A stretch of DNA of 7,955 bases, from positions 1 to 7,955 of the forward strand of contig JAHDCB010000074.1 of the NCBI GenBank assembly GCA_020630035.1, given 5' to 3'. A model generated the notes under the pieces. It had not been told where the DNA came from. It ran no database searches and saw nothing but the letters and a program-made list of their open reading frames with translations. Made by a program: the position numbers and the translations under genes. The first letter of the stretch is position 1; every line of letters begins with the position of its first letter. Positions 1 to 7,800 of the stretch are shown piece by piece. Source of the stretch: Gammaproteobacteria bacterium (lineage in GTDB: Bacteria > Pseudomonadota > Gammaproteobacteria > Chromatiales > Chromatiaceae).

Positions 1-983
1 AACGGGCCAACACAACTGTTCTCGCCAATCACCGCTTCTTCAATGACACAGTTTTCTAAGATTTGGGTATCATTTGCAATTTGCACATTGCGCAATACCG
101 TATTGGCACCAATCTGCACCCGATCCCCCAACACCACTTCACCTGCGCAGATCACATTCGGCGCAATGACACAGTCCCTGCCATGGATTAACTGGCCAGA
201 CAGATCAAACCGATCAGGGTCTTGTAGCGTGACACCTGACATCATCAGTTTATCCGCCTGCATTCTTTGTTTGGCACGCTCCAGTTGTGCTAGTTGTTTG
301 CGGTTATTCACACCAGCCGCTTCGATCACATGTTGTGGCTGATCCACATGAATCGGTATATCTTCAGCCACCGCCATCCCAATGACATCTGTCAGATAAT
401 ATTCCTGCTGGTGATTGGCATTTGATAAATGGCCTAACCAGTAGGCCAAACGGTGCATGGGCAATACCACAATCCCGGTGTTCACTTCACGGATGGCAAG
501 CTGATCCGGCGTCGCATCCTTTTGCTCTACAATCCCCAGTACACGATTATTCTCCGGATCGCGTGTAATCCGGCCATACCCATTCGGCTCATCCAGCGTC
601 AAGGTTAACAATCCCAACCCGCCAACGCTTTTGCGCAATAACTGCTTTAATGTATCCGGCTGAATCAGCGGTACATCACCGTATAACACTAGGACACGAT
701 CAATGTCTGCTGCCAGTTCAGGCAAGGCACAACGTACCGCATGTCCTGTCCCCATCTGCACTTCCTGCTCAACCCAGATCAAATCCGGGTCAGGGCAGGC
801 ACCTTGCACAATGTCACCCGCATGACCATGCACAACGATGATCTGCTCAGGTTGTAAACCGCGTGCAGCAGTTATCACATGGCGCAATAAAGGCAAACCC
901 ACTATTTTATGTAAAACTTTAGGTGTCGCAGAATACATGCGACTACCCCGACCAGCCGCTAAGATAACAACAGCAAGCGTCAT
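1..983 (-). CDS. glmU: GlmU, bifunctional UDP-GlcNAc pyrophosphorylase / GlcN-1-P acetyltransferase (C-terminus cut by window edge)
   Basis: GlmU acetylates glucosamine-1-phosphate and then couples it to UTP, giving cytosolic UDP-GlcNAc for peptidoglycan and lipopolysaccharide. Reading down from ATG 983-981, 327 codons are open with no stop. The uridyltransferase domain comes first: the nucleotide-binding loop LAAGRGSRM (residues 8-16), the GTGHA motif (about 78-82), YGDVPL with the metal-binding Asp103, GYGRI (about 135-139), EYYLTD (about 194-199) and GVNNR around Asn226-227. From about residue 250 the repeats characteristic of a left-handed beta helix begin (for example VIAPNVICAGEVVLGDRVQI). 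The E. coli protein has 456 residues, so about 130 residues, including the acetyltransferase active site, lie beyond the left edge. The start is fixed by homology (M-T-L-A-V-V-I-L-A-A-G). AGGG at 986-989 is a Shine-Dalgarno candidate but sits only 2 bases from the ATG. No frameshift is seen. Confidence 0.97.
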   Translation of the reverse strand, partial: MTLAVVILAAGRGSRMYSATPKVLHKIVGLPLLRHVITAARGLQPEQIIVVHGHAGDIVQGACPDPDLIWVEQEVQMGTGHAVRCALPELAADIDRVLVLYGDVPLIQPDTLKQLLRKSVGGLGLLTLTLDEPNGYGRITRDPENNRVLGIVEQKDATPDQLAIREVNTGIVVLPMHRLAYWLGHLSNANHQQEYYLTDVIGMAVAEDIPIHVDQPQHVIEAAGVNNRKQLAQLERAKQRMQADKLMMSGVTLQDPDRFDLSGQLIHGRDCVIAPNVICAGEVVLGDRVQIGANTVLRNVQIANDTQILENCVIEEAVIGENSCVGP

Positions 984-1110
984 ATCCCTATGAACCGAAT
1001 AAAAATGGTGTATTATTTTGCGCGCAACCAGCACGAAAAATCAGATAAAGTTGAGTTAAATCATGTACTTATGTTCAATTCTGCCGATTGGCAAAAGGCG
1101 GAGGATTCTA

Positions 1111-1191
1111 GTGGAAGTCTATTTGAAATGCAAATCTATACGATTGCTCCTGAATGTCAGGCGGGTGTATTATCAGGTAGCCTGGTGCTAG
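1111..1191 (+). CDS. Possible 26-residue leader peptide upstream of carA
   Basis: A GTG at 1111 follows GGAGG (1100-1104) with a 6-base spacer, a better Shine-Dalgarno arrangement than any found for carA or carB. The frame encodes a basic, hydrophobic 26-residue peptide (M-E-V-Y-L-K start, then a Leu-Leu-Leu segment, an Arg-Arg pair encoded by AGG CGG, a Tyr-Tyr pair, and a C-terminal Trp-Cys) ending at TAG 1189-1191. carAB operons in some gammaproteobacteria carry leader regions, so a regulatory leader peptide is possible. It ends about 280 bases before carA, far for classical attenuation, and no clear terminator follows. It overlaps the minus-strand small ORF at 1157-1330. Chance is a real alternative. 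Confidence 0.2.
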   Translation: MEVYLKCKSIRLLLNVRRVYYQVAWC

Positions 1192-1330
1192 CCGAATAGC
1201 TTAGAATATCTGAAGTCTGCGCCTGAAGCACGGACTGCCCACCTTCCCTTGCAAGGGTTATCTCTGAAAATGTCGTGAATGTAGCCAGAGTGAGGCAAAC
1301 AAGCATCATACGAAAGGCGTACTTGGACAT
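1157..1330 (-). CDS. Possible small exported protein, 57 residues, unrecognised
   Basis: On the minus strand an ATG at 1330-1328 opens a 57-codon frame ending with TGA at 1159-1157. The start has the three parts of a Sec signal peptide: a short positive N-region (MSKYAFR), a hydrophobic core of about 14 residues (MMLVCLTLATFTTF), and a short polar stretch ending T-L-A before R28, where signal peptidase I could cut. The remaining 30 residues are polar, rich in Ser, Gln and Thr, with no cysteine. A stop lies two codons upstream of the ATG, so it cannot extend. The nearest Shine-Dalgarno candidate (AAGGG) is about 12 bases away, which is long. It lies upstream of glmU on the same strand. I recognise no family, and the plus strand here is presumably carA leader or promoter. 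It may be a real small gene, a degraded remnant, or chance. Confidence 0.3.
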   Translation of the reverse strand: MSKYAFRMMLVCLTLATFTTFSEITLAREGGQSVLQAQTSDILSYSASTRLPDNTPA

Positions 1331-1374
1331 TAATGTTCAGTACCCTTGCTGCGCTCCCGCTTTTGGATTCTGCT

Positions 1375-1404
1375 GTGACAGTCTGCTCCTTGCAGATTTA
1401 TCAA
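1375..1404 (+). promoter_or_regulatory. Weak sigma70-like promoter candidate for carA
   Basis: GTGACA (1375-1380, 5 of 6 to TTGACA) is followed after 18 bases by TATCAA (1399-1404, 4 of 6 to TATAAT). Transcription would start near 1411, leaving a 5' leader of about 60 bases before the carA ATG at 1472. A small hairpin, TCTGC/GCAGA, lies in the spacer. The match is by eye only and similar-quality matches arise by chance. If the leader ORF at 1111 is real, the true promoter must lie further upstream. Confidence 0.2.
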
Positions 1405-1471
1405 CATCGGTATTCGTACATAAGACTTTTTTCAGAGAGTACCTAAACCCACCATGGCACCTCTCTTCCCT

Positions 1472-2611
1472 ATGACTCAGAATGCAATCCTGGTATTAGC
1501 AGATGGCAGCATCTTTCATGGCGAGTCAATTGGTATGGCAGGATGTACCATTGGCGAAGTAGTCTTTAACACCGCCCTCACCGGATATCAGGAAATCCTG
1601 ACGGACCCTTCTTACGCCCGCCAGATCGTCACCCTTACCTACCCACATATCGGTAATACCGGTACCAATCCGGAAGACGCTGAATCTGATCAGGTGCATG
1701 CCGCCGGTCTGGTAATTCGCGATCTTCCCCGCCTCGCCAGCAATTTCCGCAATACACAAAATCTTCAGGACTATCTGGTTACCAACCAGATCGTCGCTAT
1801 TGCCGAGATTGATACCCGCCGCCTGACCCGCTTGTTACGTGAACAGGGTGCGCAACATGGCTGCATCCTGACCGGCGACTCCGCTGATCCAGCACAGGCT
1901 CTGGCAGCCGCACAAGGCTTTGCCGGGTTACAGGGCATGGACCTGGCACAACAAGTCAGTACCAGGAACAACTACACCTGGCAGACCGGCAGTTGGCAGC
2001 TCGGCACAGGTTATCCGCTGTTGGAACCGACACAAGCTGATTATCATGTGGTCGCCTATGACTTTGGCATCAAGCGGAATATTCTGCGCATGCTGGCAGA
2101 TCGAGGTTGTCGCCTGACTGTTGTTCCGGCACAAACTCCGGCTAAGCAGGTGTTGGCACTCCAGCCAGATGGCGTTTTTCTGTCAAACGGACCAGGCGAC
2201 CCTGCACCCTGCACCTATGCTATCCAGGCAATACAACAGATTGTTGCCGCCAGCATACCTACCTTCGGGATCTGCCTGGGCCATCAGCTACTGGCACTTG
2301 CCAGCGGTGCACAGACGATCAAGATGAAGTTTGGTCATCATGGTGCTAACCACCCAGTGCAGGAACTGGCCAGCGGGCGGGTGATGATCAGTAGTCAGAA
2401 CCACGGCTTTGCCGTCGACGAAGCCAGTTTACCAACCTGCCTGGTGGCGACACACAAGTCCTTGTTCGATGGCTCATTGCAGGGTATTCATCGCACCGAC
2501 CAGCCCGCCTTTGGCTTTCAGGGTCACCCTGAAGCCAGCCCGGGGCCTCACGATGTAGCCCCGGTGTTTGATCATTTCATCAATCTGATGGCCTCTCAAA
2601 ATAAGAGCTGA
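1472..2611 (+). CDS. carA: CarA, carbamoyl-phosphate synthase small (glutaminase) subunit
   Basis: CarA hydrolyses glutamine and channels ammonia to CarB, the first step of carbamoyl phosphate formation for pyrimidines and arginine. The N-terminal small-subunit domain (about residues 1-150) has the typical [19 protein letters not shown] and YPHIGN stretches. The C-terminal class I glutamine amidotransferase domain (about 190-379) has LSNGPGDP, the nucleophile Cys268 in [22 protein letters not shown], and His352 and Glu354 in [13 protein letters not shown], completing the triad. The ATG at 1472 gives 379 residues and aligns with the E. coli start (382 residues). An in-frame ATG at 1454 would add MAPLFP. 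Neither start has a Shine-Dalgarno at normal spacing; the 11 bases before 1472 (CTCTCTTCCCT) contain no purine. carB follows after 10 bases. Identity is certain; only the start is open. Confidence 0.98.
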   Translation: MTQNAILVLADGSIFHGESIGMAGCTIGEVVFNTALTGYQEILTDPSYARQIVTLTYPHIGNTGTNPEDAESDQVHAAGLVIRDLPRLASNFRNTQNLQDYLVTNQIVAIAEIDTRRLTRLLREQGAQHGCILTGDSADPAQALAAAQGFAGLQGMDLAQQVSTRNNYTWQTGSWQLGTGYPLLEPTQADYHVVAYDFGIKRNILRMLADRGCRLTVVPAQTPAKQVLALQPDGVFLSNGPGDPAPCTYAIQAIQQIVAASIPTFGICLGHQLLALASGAQTIKMKFGHHGANHPVQELASGRVMISSQNHGFAVDEASLPTCLVATHKSLFDGSLQGIHRTDQPAFGFQGHPEASPGPHDVAPVFDHFINLMASQNKS

Positions 2612-2621
2612 TTCTGCTGCT

Positions 2622-5600
2622 ATGCCAAAACAAACTGATATCCAGCGAGTGCTGCTGATCGGCGCCGGGCCGATCGTGATCGGACAAGCCTGCGAGTTTG
2701 ACTATTCCGGTGCCCAGGCGTGTAAGGCGCTGCGGGAAGCCGGTTGTTATGTGATCCTGGTCAATTCAAATCCAGCCACAATCATGACCGACCCGGAGAT
2801 GGCAGACGCCATCTACATAGAGCCGATTACCTGGCGTACTGTGGCACGCATCATCGAACACGAACAGCCAGACGCCCTGTTACCGACAATGGGTGGGCAG
2901 ACTGCCCTGAACTGTGCCCTGGATCTAGAACGACACGGCGTCTTAGCAAAGCATCAGGTGAAGATGATCGGCGCCACCCGTGAAGCGATTGATAAGGCGG
3001 AGGATCGTGACCTGTTCCGCCAGGCCATGCACAAAATCGGGCTGGAGATGCCACGTTCGCGGATCGCACACAACCTGGAAGAAGCGTATGCCGCTCAGAC
3101 TGAGATCGGCTTTCCAACGATTATTCGCCCGTCATTCACGATGGGTGGCAGTGGTGGCGGCATCGCCTATAACCTGGAAGAGTTTGAGTCAATCTGCCGC
3201 CGTGGTCTGGACTTGTCACCCACTTCAGAGCTACTGATTGAAGAGTCCATTGCAGGCTGGAAAGAGTACGAGATGGAGGTGGTGCGGGATTGCCAGGACA
3301 ACTGCATCATCATCTGCTCCATCGAAAACCTGGATCCGATGGGTGTCCATACCGGTGACTCCATCACTGTCGCCCCGGCACAGACGCTGACGGATAAAGA
3401 ATATCAGATCATGCGCAATGCCTCACTGGCAGTGCTGCGCGAAATCGGCGTCGATACCGGCGGCTCTAATGTCCAGTTTGCCATCAACCCGGCTGACGGG
3501 CGCATGATCATCATTGAGATGAATCCGCGTGTCTCCCGTTCGTCTGCACTGGCATCCAAGGCAACCGGCTTTCCGATTGCCAAGGTTGCAGCCAAGCTGG
3601 CAATTGGCTATACGCTGGATGAATTACAGAACGATATCACAGGTGGGATCACGCCAGCGTCATTCGAACCATCCATTGACTATGTCGTCACCAAGATACC
3701 GCGCTTCGCATTTGAAAAGTTCCCGCAGGCTGACAGTGGGCTGACGACCCAGATGAAATCTGTGGGTGAAGTGATGGCGATTGGCCGCACCTTCCAGGAA
3801 TCCTTACACAAGGCGATTCGTGGACTGGAAACCGGTGTCTGCGGTCTGGAGCCCCTGTTACCGCCTGATCAGGAAAAAGCCGCATTGCAACACCTGCTCA
3901 GCCACCCGGTAGCAGAACGTCTGTGGTACCTGGCGGATGCACTACGTGCCGGCATGACAGAGACAGAAGTACAGCATGCAACCCGCATTGATCCCTGGTT
4001 TGTTGCCCAGATTGCTGACCTGGTTCAGGAAGAAGCACAGGTACAACAGCAAGGCATCAACGCACTGGATCAGACTCGCATGCGCCGCTTAAAGCGCAAA
4101 GGCTTTGCCGATCAACGTCTGGCGCAATTATTAGACATGACCGAAATAGCGGTGCGCAAACATCGCCACCAGCTGGGGATTCGTCCGGTGTATAAACGCG
4201 TGGATACTTGTGCCGCTGAATTTGCCTCCAGCACCGCCTACCTGTATTCCAGTTACGAAGAAAGCTGCGAATCAGAACCGACACAACGTGACAAAATCAT
4301 GGTGCTCGGCGGCGGACCGAACCGGATCGGACAAGGCATCGAATTTGATTATTGTTGCGTCCATGCGGCCCTGGCGATGCACGAAGACGGTTATGAAACC
4401 ATCATGGTGAACTGTAATCCGGAGACCGTCTCGACCGATTACGATACCTCAGACCGACTCTATTTTGAGCCGCTCACCCTGGAAGATGTGCTCGAGATTG
4501 TTGACCTCGAACAACCCAAGGGGATTATCGTGCAATACGGTGGCCAGACGCCGCTGAAACTGGCACGTGACCTGGAAGCAGCCGGTGCCCCGATTATCGG
4601 CACTTCACCCGATTCAATTGACCTGGCAGAAGATCGGGAACGTTTCCAGCACCTGGTCGATCAATTGGGGCTAAAACAACCACCAAACTGTACCGCGAGC
4701 AATGCAGCGGAAGCCGTAGCCCGGGCAGCTGAAATCGGCTTTCCACTAGTTGTACGCCCTTCCTATGTACTAGGTGGTCGGGCGATGGAGATTGTCCACG
4801 ACAATGCCGGACTGGAACGCTACATGCAACAAGCCGTGGCCGTATCCAATCAGTCACCCGTGCTACTTGATCGCTTCCTGGACGATGCCATAGAAGTGGA
4901 TATTGATGCCATCTGCGACGGCGAACAGGTACTGATCGGTTCTATTATGGAACATATCGAGCAGGCCGGGGTGCATTCAGGAGACTCCGCTTGTTCCCTG
5001 CCGCCCTATACCCTGAGTGAGGAAATACAACACCAGTTACGAGAACAGGTCTGTGCCCTGGCACATGGCTTGAAGGTCGTTGGCCTGATGAATACACAAT
5101 TTGCGATCCAGGGTGACACCATCTACCTGCTGGAAGTGAACCCACGTGCCTCCCGCACTGTGCCATTTGTCTCCAAGGCCATTGGTATGCCGCTGGCAAA
5201 GATTGCGGCCCGCTGTATGGCAGGCACCACACTTGTTGCACAACAAGCAACCCAGATACCACAACCGGCACACTACTTCGTTAAAGAAGCCGTATTCCCC
5301 TTCAATAAATTCCCCGGTGTTGACACCATCCTGGGGCCGGAAATGAAATCGACCGGTGAAGTGATGGGCGTCGGTAGCACCTTCGGGGAAGCATTCGCCA
5401 AGGCAATGGAAGGCAGCAGTACACTATTACCCCGCAGCGGCAATGCATTTATTTCAGTACGCCGGGCGGATCGGGAACGCATGGTTCAGGTCGCCCGTAA
5501 TTTGAGTGAACTGGGATTCAGTCTGTATGCCACCCGAGGCACAGCCCGTAGCCTGCAGGCAGCCGATATCTCATGTACCTGCGTGAATAAGGTCGCTGAA

Positions 5601-5843
5601 GGCCGGCCTCATGTGGTGGATCAGATCAAAAACGGTGAATTTCAGTTAATCATCAATACCACCGAAGGCAAACAGGCCACCGCCGACTCGCGCTCAATCC
5701 GGGCAACGGCATTACAGCACAAGGTCAGCTATACCACGACCTTATCAGGTGCTGAGGCGATCATCATGGCGCTACAACAACCCAATGAGTTACATGTCAA
5801 CAAGCTGAGCAGCCTGCATGCAGCAGCACGGGGAAAAACCTGA
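2622..5843 (+). CDS. carB: CarB, carbamoyl-phosphate synthase large subunit
   Basis: CarB uses bicarbonate, two ATP and ammonia from CarA to make carbamoyl phosphate. At 1073 residues it equals the E. coli length, and it is colinear with E. coli CarB. The carboxyphosphate ATP-grasp half (about 1-400) has FTMGGSGGG (172-180) and the metal ligands Gln285, Glu299 and Asn301. An oligomerisation domain follows (about 400-555). The carbamoyl-phosphate half starts near [15 protein letters not shown] (from 558), with Gln826, Glu838 and Asn840 matching E. coli Gln829, Glu841 and Asn843. The C-terminal MGS-like domain (about 931-1073) keeps Thr971, Thr974, Lys990, Asn1012 and Thr1014 at the E. coli IMP/UMP-site positions, and Thr1039-Thr1040 at the ornithine site, so feedback control by UMP and activation by ornithine or IMP are probably retained. 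The Shine-Dalgarno is weak (AAGAG at 2603-2607, 14 bases off), suggesting coupling to carA. Confidence 0.99.
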   Translation: MPKQTDIQRVLLIGAGPIVIGQACEFDYSGAQACKALREAGCYVILVNSNPATIMTDPEMADAIYIEPITWRTVARIIEHEQPDALLPTMGGQTALNCALDLERHGVLAKHQVKMIGATREAIDKAEDRDLFRQAMHKIGLEMPRSRIAHNLEEAYAAQTEIGFPTIIRPSFTMGGSGGGIAYNLEEFESICRRGLDLSPTSELLIEESIAGWKEYEMEVVRDCQDNCIIICSIENLDPMGVHTGDSITVAPAQTLTDKEYQIMRNASLAVLREIGVDTGGSNVQFAINPADGRMIIIEMNPRVSRSSALASKATGFPIAKVAAKLAIGYTLDELQNDITGGITPASFEPSIDYVVTKIPRFAFEKFPQADSGLTTQMKSVGEVMAIGRTFQESLHKAIRGLETGVCGLEPLLPPDQEKAALQHLLSHPVAERLWYLADALRAGMTETEVQHATRIDPWFVAQIADLVQEEAQVQQQGINALDQTRMRRLKRKGFADQRLAQLLDMTEIAVRKHRHQLGIRPVYKRVDTCAAEFASSTAYLYSSYEESCESEPTQRDKIMVLGGGPNRIGQGIEFDYCCVHAALAMHEDGYETIMVNCNPETVSTDYDTSDRLYFEPLTLEDVLEIVDLEQPKGIIVQYGGQTPLKLARDLEAAGAPIIGTSPDSIDLAEDRERFQHLVDQLGLKQPPNCTASNAAEAVARAAEIGFPLVVRPSYVLGGRAMEIVHDNAGLERYMQQAVAVSNQSPVLLDRFLDDAIEVDIDAICDGEQVLIGSIMEHIEQAGVHSGDSACSLPPYTLSEEIQHQLREQVCALAHGLKVVGLMNTQFAIQGDTIYLLEVNPRASRTVPFVSKAIGMPLAKIAARCMAGTTLVAQQATQIPQPAHYFVKEAVFPFNKFPGVDTILGPEMKSTGEVMGVGSTFGEAFAKAMEGSSTLLPRSGNAFISVRRADRERMVQVARNLSELGFSLYATRGTARSLQAADISCTCVNKVAEGRPHVVDQIKNGEFQLIINTTEGKQATADSRSIRATALQHKVSYTTTLSGAEAIIMALQQPNELHVNKLSSLHAAARGKT
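5830..5834 (+). promoter_or_regulatory. Shine-Dalgarno of greA inside the carB end
   Basis: GGGGA lies 8 bases before the greA ATG at 5843, within the last codons of carB. It supports that ATG as the start and makes greA translation possible both by re-initiation at the TGATG junction and by direct ribosome entry. Confidence 0.5.
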
Positions 5844-6319
5844 TGGAAAAACAACCGATTACCGCGCAGGGTGCAGACAAACTACGCCAGGAACTGCAAC
5901 AACTGAAGACCACAGAACGCCCGAACATCATCCAGGCAATTGCTGAGGCCCGTGCTCACGGCGACCTGAAAGAAAATGCAGAATATCACGCTGCGCGCGA
6001 ACAACAGGGCTTTATCGAGGGGCGCATCAAAGAGATAGAAGCCTGCCTGTCATACGCTCAGATCATCGATGTCACTCAGCTGAATGCCGACGGCAAGGTC
6101 GTGTTCGGCAGTACCGTTGAATTACTTGATCTGGACACAGAAGACACGGTACGTTACCAGATCGTCGGCGAGCAAGAAGCTGACATCAAACAAGGCCGAC
6201 TGTCGATTGCATCCCCGATCGCCCGTGCACTGATTGGCAAGCATACCGCAGACGAAGTCAGCCTGACCGTCCCTGGTGGCAAACGCGAATTTGAAATCGT
6301 TGCCGTACATTACCTCTGA
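5843..6319 (+). CDS. greA: GreA, transcript cleavage factor
   Basis: GreA enters the secondary channel of backtracked RNA polymerase and stimulates cleavage of the 3' RNA, restarting arrested complexes. The 158 residues equal the E. coli length. The N-terminal antiparallel coiled coil (about 1-76) carries the acidic tip [10 protein letters not shown] with Asp41 and Glu44, the two residues that act at the polymerase active site. [11 protein letters not shown] and EGRIKEIE follow on the second helix. The C-terminal FKBP-like domain (about 80-158) has [23 protein letters not shown] and [10 protein letters not shown], ending in VHYL. The ATG shares one base with the carB stop (TGATG). greA behind carAB is a familiar proteobacterial arrangement. 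GreB is a less likely alternative because the sequence follows E. coli GreA throughout. Confidence 0.98.
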   Translation: MEKQPITAQGADKLRQELQQLKTTERPNIIQAIAEARAHGDLKENAEYHAAREQQGFIEGRIKEIEACLSYAQIIDVTQLNADGKVVFGSTVELLDLDTEDTVRYQIVGEQEADIKQGRLSIASPIARALIGKHTADEVSLTVPGGKREFEIVAVHYL

Positions 6320-6321
6320 TT

Positions 6322-7074
6322 ATGCGCATTCTGATCAGTAATGACGACGGCTATATGGCACCGGGACTGCATACCCTGGCTGACACCTTACGCCAGATAG
6401 CTGAGGTTATCGTTGTCGCACCAGATCGCGACCATAGCGGTGCCAGCCATTCACTCAGCCTGAGCCGGCCAATTCGTACCAACCACCTGGACAATGGCAT
6501 CATCCGGGTAGAAGGTACCCCGACTGACTGTGTCCATCTGGCACTCACCGGGATGATCCGGGAACCAATTGACATGGTGGTCAGTGGTATCAATGCCGGT
6601 GCTAACATGGGCGATGACGTGCTGTATTCCGGCACCGTCGCTGCCGCCACAGAAGGCCGCTACCTGGGACTACCGGCAATCGCTGTCTCCATGGCAACCC
6701 ATAACCCACGACATAATGCCACAGCAGCACGCATTGCGCGCGAACTGGTACACAAAATACAACAGCACAATCCATTCAACAGCAGCACCATCCTGAATGT
6801 GAATGTACCGGACATTCCCTATACCGACCTGAAGGGCATGCGCAGTACCCGCCTGGGTTATCGACACAAGGCCGAACCTGCTATCCGGGCAACAGACCCG
6901 CGTGGCCGCCCGCTATACTGGATTGGTGCCGCTGGTGATGCCGCCGATGATGGTGAAGATACCGATTTTGCCGCCGTCGCCAACCACTATGTCTCAATCA
7001 CCCCACTACAAGTCGATCTGACCCAGTATACCGCTCGCCAGACAGTCGCAGACTGGCTACCGACCCTCACCTGA
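6322..7074 (+). CDS. surE: SurE, 5'/3'-nucleotidase
   Basis: SurE is a metal-dependent phosphatase acting on nucleoside 5'- and 3'-monophosphates in the cytosol. E. coli SurE can also act on short polyphosphate, and it is linked to stationary-phase survival. The 250 residues fit the family. The metal site is intact: Asp8 and Asp9 in ISNDDG, Ser39 in APDRDHSGAS, and Asn91 in VVSGINAG. Other signatures are GTPTDCVHLAL (65-75), YSGTVAAATEGR, LNVNVPD, DPRGRPLYWIG, TDFAAV and YVSITPLQVDLT near the end. Only 2 bases separate it from greA. I see no Shine-Dalgarno in the pyrimidine-rich sequence before its ATG, so its translation is probably coupled to greA. surE-pcm is a classic pair in proteobacteria. 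Confidence 0.98.
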   Translation: MRILISNDDGYMAPGLHTLADTLRQIAEVIVVAPDRDHSGASHSLSLSRPIRTNHLDNGIIRVEGTPTDCVHLALTGMIREPIDMVVSGINAGANMGDDVLYSGTVAAATEGRYLGLPAIAVSMATHNPRHNATAARIARELVHKIQQHNPFNSSTILNVNVPDIPYTDLKGMRSTRLGYRHKAEPAIRATDPRGRPLYWIGAAGDAADDGEDTDFAAVANHYVSITPLQVDLTQYTARQTVADWLPTLT

Positions 7075-7104
7075 CCTTGCTTCCCGCCAATATGACCCTG
7101 CCCC

Positions 7105-7108
7105 AAGG
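7105..7108 (+). promoter_or_regulatory. Candidate Shine-Dalgarno deciding the pcm start at 7116
   Basis: AAGG lies 7 bases before the ATG at 7116. A nearer GAGG (7111-7114) is only 1 base from the ATG, too close to serve. The upstream alternatives, TTG at 7077 and ATG at 7092, have no comparable purine-rich site. Confidence 0.4.
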
Positions 7109-7115
7109 CCGAGGT

Positions 7116-7751
7116 ATGACCTCAGAACGCACCCGCACGCGACTGATCCAGCGCATCCGGCAACAGGGCATACAGAGCACAACCGTACTGGAACGCATCG
7201 GCCAGGTACCACGCCACCTGTTCGTCGATGAAGCGATTGCCAGCCGTGCCTACGAAGACAGCTCACTTCCGATTGGCAACAGCCAGACCATCTCACAGCC
7301 CTATATCGTCGCCCGCATGACCGAAGCCCTGCTGGCCTCCGGCCCGGTCAAACAAGTGCTCGAAATCGGTACCGGATCCGGCTACCAGACCGCCATACTA
7401 GCTCCTCTGGTACAGCGGATCTATACCATAGAACGCATCGGTTCCTTATTACGCCAGGCCAGACAACGTTTCCAACAACTCCAACTGAAAAACATCCGCA
7501 CCCGTCATGGTGACGGCGCCCGAGGCTGGTCGGATTATGCCCCGTTTGACGGTATCCTGCTAACCGCAGCCCCATCAGAAATCCCGGCAGCACTCCTGGA
7601 ACAGCTACGCCCCGGAGGACGGATGATCCTGCCAGTCGGGCCACCGGAACAACAAACCTTACAATGCCTGACCCGCACAGCAGAAGGCTATGAACAGCAA
7701 ACCCTGGAGCCGGTTCGGTTTGTGCCTATGCTGACTGGCATCAGCCGGTGA
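7116..7751 (+). CDS. pcm: Pcm, protein-L-isoaspartate O-methyltransferase
   Basis: Pcm methylates isoaspartyl residues in aged proteins using S-adenosylmethionine, allowing conversion back to aspartate. From ATG 7116 the protein has 211 residues, close to E. coli (208). The start MTSERTRTRLIQR resembles the Pseudomonas protein as I recall it. Family motifs are VPRHLFVDEA (31-40), LPIGNSQTISQP (51-62, substrate side), SAM motif I VLEIGTGSGYQTA (from 81), RHGDGARGW, TAAPSEIP, and LRPGGRMILPVG near the C-terminus, then RFVPML. Alternative in-frame starts are ATG 7092 (219 residues) and TTG 7077 (224 residues, 2 bases after surE); family length and the Shine-Dalgarno favour 7116. The gene ends with tandem in-frame TGA codons (7749-7754). 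In several gammaproteobacteria nlpD and rpoS follow pcm; here the next gene converges from the other strand. Confidence 0.97.
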   Translation: MTSERTRTRLIQRIRQQGIQSTTVLERIGQVPRHLFVDEAIASRAYEDSSLPIGNSQTISQPYIVARMTEALLASGPVKQVLEIGTGSGYQTAILAPLVQRIYTIERIGSLLRQARQRFQQLQLKNIRTRHGDGARGWSDYAPFDGILLTAAPSEIPAALLEQLRPGGRMILPVGPPEQQTLQCLTRTAEGYEQQTLEPVRFVPMLTGISR

Positions 7752-7800
7752 TGACAAACTCAATATGTCGCTGATCCAGGGTCTGTAAACCACAACATTG

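Larger units (their letters stand above)
984..1471. other. Intergenic region between divergent glmU and carA
   Basis: About 490 bases separate the starts of glmU (minus) and carA (plus), so both genes must have promoters here. By eye it is more AT-rich than the car genes near glmU (about 984-1080). I see no tRNA or rRNA and no known riboswitch. It holds two low-confidence small ORFs on opposite strands (plus 1111-1191, minus 1157-1330), a perfect 12-base palindrome CCCTTGCAAGGG (1246-1257), a second copy of CCCTTGC at 1343-1349, a small hairpin TCTGC/GCAGA (1382-1396), and a run of six T at 1427-1432. A 69-codon plus-strand ORF at 990-1199 shows no recognisable protein features. No convincing ArgR or PurR operator was found. 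Confidence 0.8.

Noticed and set aside
43..342. 99-codon plus-strand ORF within glmU
   Set aside because: It is antisense to an unbroken, clearly homologous GlmU frame; the same holds for the 650-841 ORF.
990..1199. 69-codon plus-strand ORF upstream of carA
   Set aside because: It begins beside the glmU start, overlaps the region needed for the glmU promoter, has no Shine-Dalgarno and resembles no protein I know.
1292..1310. PurR-like half site AGGCAAAC upstream of carA
   Set aside because: Only one half matches; the second half (AAGCATCA) does not form the expected palindrome. No ArgR box pair was found either.
1380..1432. Intrinsic attenuator at the T6 tract before carA
   Set aside because: The only stem next to the T run is AGTCT (1380-1384) with AGACT (1423-1427): five pairs, mostly AT, around a 38-base loop. 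That is too weak for a terminator.
1275..1475. 66-codon plus-strand ORF running into the carA start
   Set aside because: Its composition, with clustered Cys and Phe and no domain pattern, looks like random translation. Part is the complement of the signal-peptide ORF, and no Shine-Dalgarno is present.
5037..5273. Cys-rich minus-strand ORFs inside carB, including 4945-5271
   Set aside because: They lie opposite highly conserved CarB codons and show no family features; they are antisense shadows.
7752..7800. Intrinsic terminator after pcm
   Set aside because: I found no stem longer than three pairs followed by a T run in the 49 bases before the converging stop, so the operon end is not visible or is Rho-dependent.
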